A stretch of 6,196 bases of DNA from assembly GCA_035528905.1 (NCBI GenBank), contig DATKXU010000090.1:1-6196 (forward strand). The letters are read 5' to 3'. This DNA is from DATKXU01 sp035528905. Its GTDB lineage: Bacteria; Armatimonadota; UBA5829; DTJY01. Made by a program: the position numbers and the translations under genes. Each line of letters opens with the position of its first letter. Within the stretch, counting starts at the first letter, position 1. Below, piece by piece: positions 6,006-6,196 of the stretch. Below the pieces are notes generated by a model that did no database searches, was not told the origin of the DNA, and saw only the letters and a list, made by a program, of their open reading frames with translations.

Positions 6006-6066
6006 GCAGCCCCGCTTTGTAGGTAGTGTACCGTCTTGTGTGTAAAATCGGGGACGGAGTAGAAAA

Positions 6067-6123
6067 GGGTACGAGCTCCTAATGTTTTGTTAAGCAAACA
6101 AACAAGAAAGGAGCAGCGTACCC
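6067..6123 (+). promoter_or_regulatory. hairpin masking the ribosome binding site of the right-edge frame
   Basis: GGGTACG (6067-6073) pairs with CGTACCC (6117-6123). After a small internal loop, GCTCCT (6075-6080) pairs with AGGAGC (6109-6114). An inner stem TTTGTT/AACAAA (6086-6091, 6097-6102) closes a five-base loop. The Shine-Dalgarno AAGGAG (6108-6113) lies in the main stem and the ATG at 6125 follows it by one base. RNA including the 5' arm should be poorly translated. Confidence 0.65.
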
Positions 6124-6124
6124 G

Positions 6125-6196
6125 ATGAAGCTATTCAAGACTGAGGGAGAAACGTCCTTCCAGGAGCAGGTGATGGTGGATCTCCTGCTTAGCATG
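6125..6196 (+). CDS. N-terminus of a probable transposase (partial)
   Basis: Only the first 24 codons are inside the window, beginning MKLFKTEGETSFQEQ and running on with a hydrophobic, helical VDLLL segment. The frame is open to the window edge. The ATG is preceded by AAGGAG with 11 bases spacing, and both lie in or beside a strong hairpin. The transposase call rests on the neighbouring IS-like end and on the hairpin arrangement, not on any catalytic motif, since a DDE domain would lie further downstream. It points away from miaA. It could instead be an unrelated cytoplasmic protein. Confidence 0.4.
   Translation, partial: MKLFKTEGETSFQEQVMVDLLLSM

Larger units (their letters stand above)
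6022..6196 (+). mobile_element. left end of a probable insertion sequence (cut by window)
   Basis: From about 6022 the sequence changes character. GGTAGTGT, followed by TTGTGTGTAAAA (6036-6047), resembles from memory the ends of IS256-family elements, which often show GTGT-rich ends that read TTTACACA in the other direction. After it come an RBS-masking hairpin (6067-6123) and the start of a plus-strand open frame. The exact boundary, the family and the opposite inverted repeat cannot be seen, so the assignment is an inference. An alternative is an ordinary divergent gene with a structured leader. Confidence 0.4.

Overview
The window looks like ordinary chromosome from a free-living, moderately GC-rich bacterium, probably uncultured. 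It is followed at the right edge by the start of an insertion sequence. Lineage cannot be fixed from this piece. The LL-diaminopimelate aminotransferase route to lysine and peptidoglycan, combined with Hfq next to MiaA and a tRNA gene that encodes its own CCA end, would fit Armatimonadota, some Firmicutes or a related phylum; this is a guess from gene content and not a measurement.

Left part (1-540). A near-consensus sigma-70-type promoter (16-44) reads into an intact tRNA-Leu(CAG) gene (56-141). Just downstream lies a decayed second copy (about 166-264). Its last 43 bases are identical to the functional gene, but its acceptor, D and anticodon arms are damaged. A strong 11-bp hairpin (275-301) may end the tRNA transcript. 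The stretch 302-540 has no convincing gene but contains several inverted repeats.

Central part (541-5922). All six protein genes are on the minus strand, so the block reads right to left: miaA, hfq, dapF, dapL, hflX and an unrecognised exported protein. An extended -10 promoter (5977-6005) lies in front of miaA. The genes miaA, hfq and dapF are joined by a 4-base and a 14-base overlap. A rho-independent terminator (3773-3799) sits between dapF and dapL, so the two lysine/peptidoglycan genes are neighbours but may be partly uncoupled in transcription. dapL starts at a TTG codon. Between dapL and hflX is a tandem array of 8-base units (2491-2530) that separates a good ribosome binding site from the hflX start.

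How the genes work together: MiaA modifies A37 of tRNAs that read UNN codons, Hfq is the RNA chaperone for small RNAs, and HflX is a ribosome-associated GTPase, so three genes concern RNA and translation. DapL and DapF catalyse two consecutive steps, tetrahydrodipicolinate to LL-DAP to meso-DAP, for lysine and cell wall synthesis.

Right part (about 6020-6196). A probable insertion sequence end lies right beside the miaA promoter, followed by the first 24 codons of a plus-strand open frame with a good ribosome binding site. That site is buried in a two-part hairpin (6067-6123), an arrangement known in transposons for silencing read-through expression of the transposase. This hairpin, the tRNA pseudogene and the repeat array before hflX are the most interesting points. 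No clearly new multi-gene system is visible.
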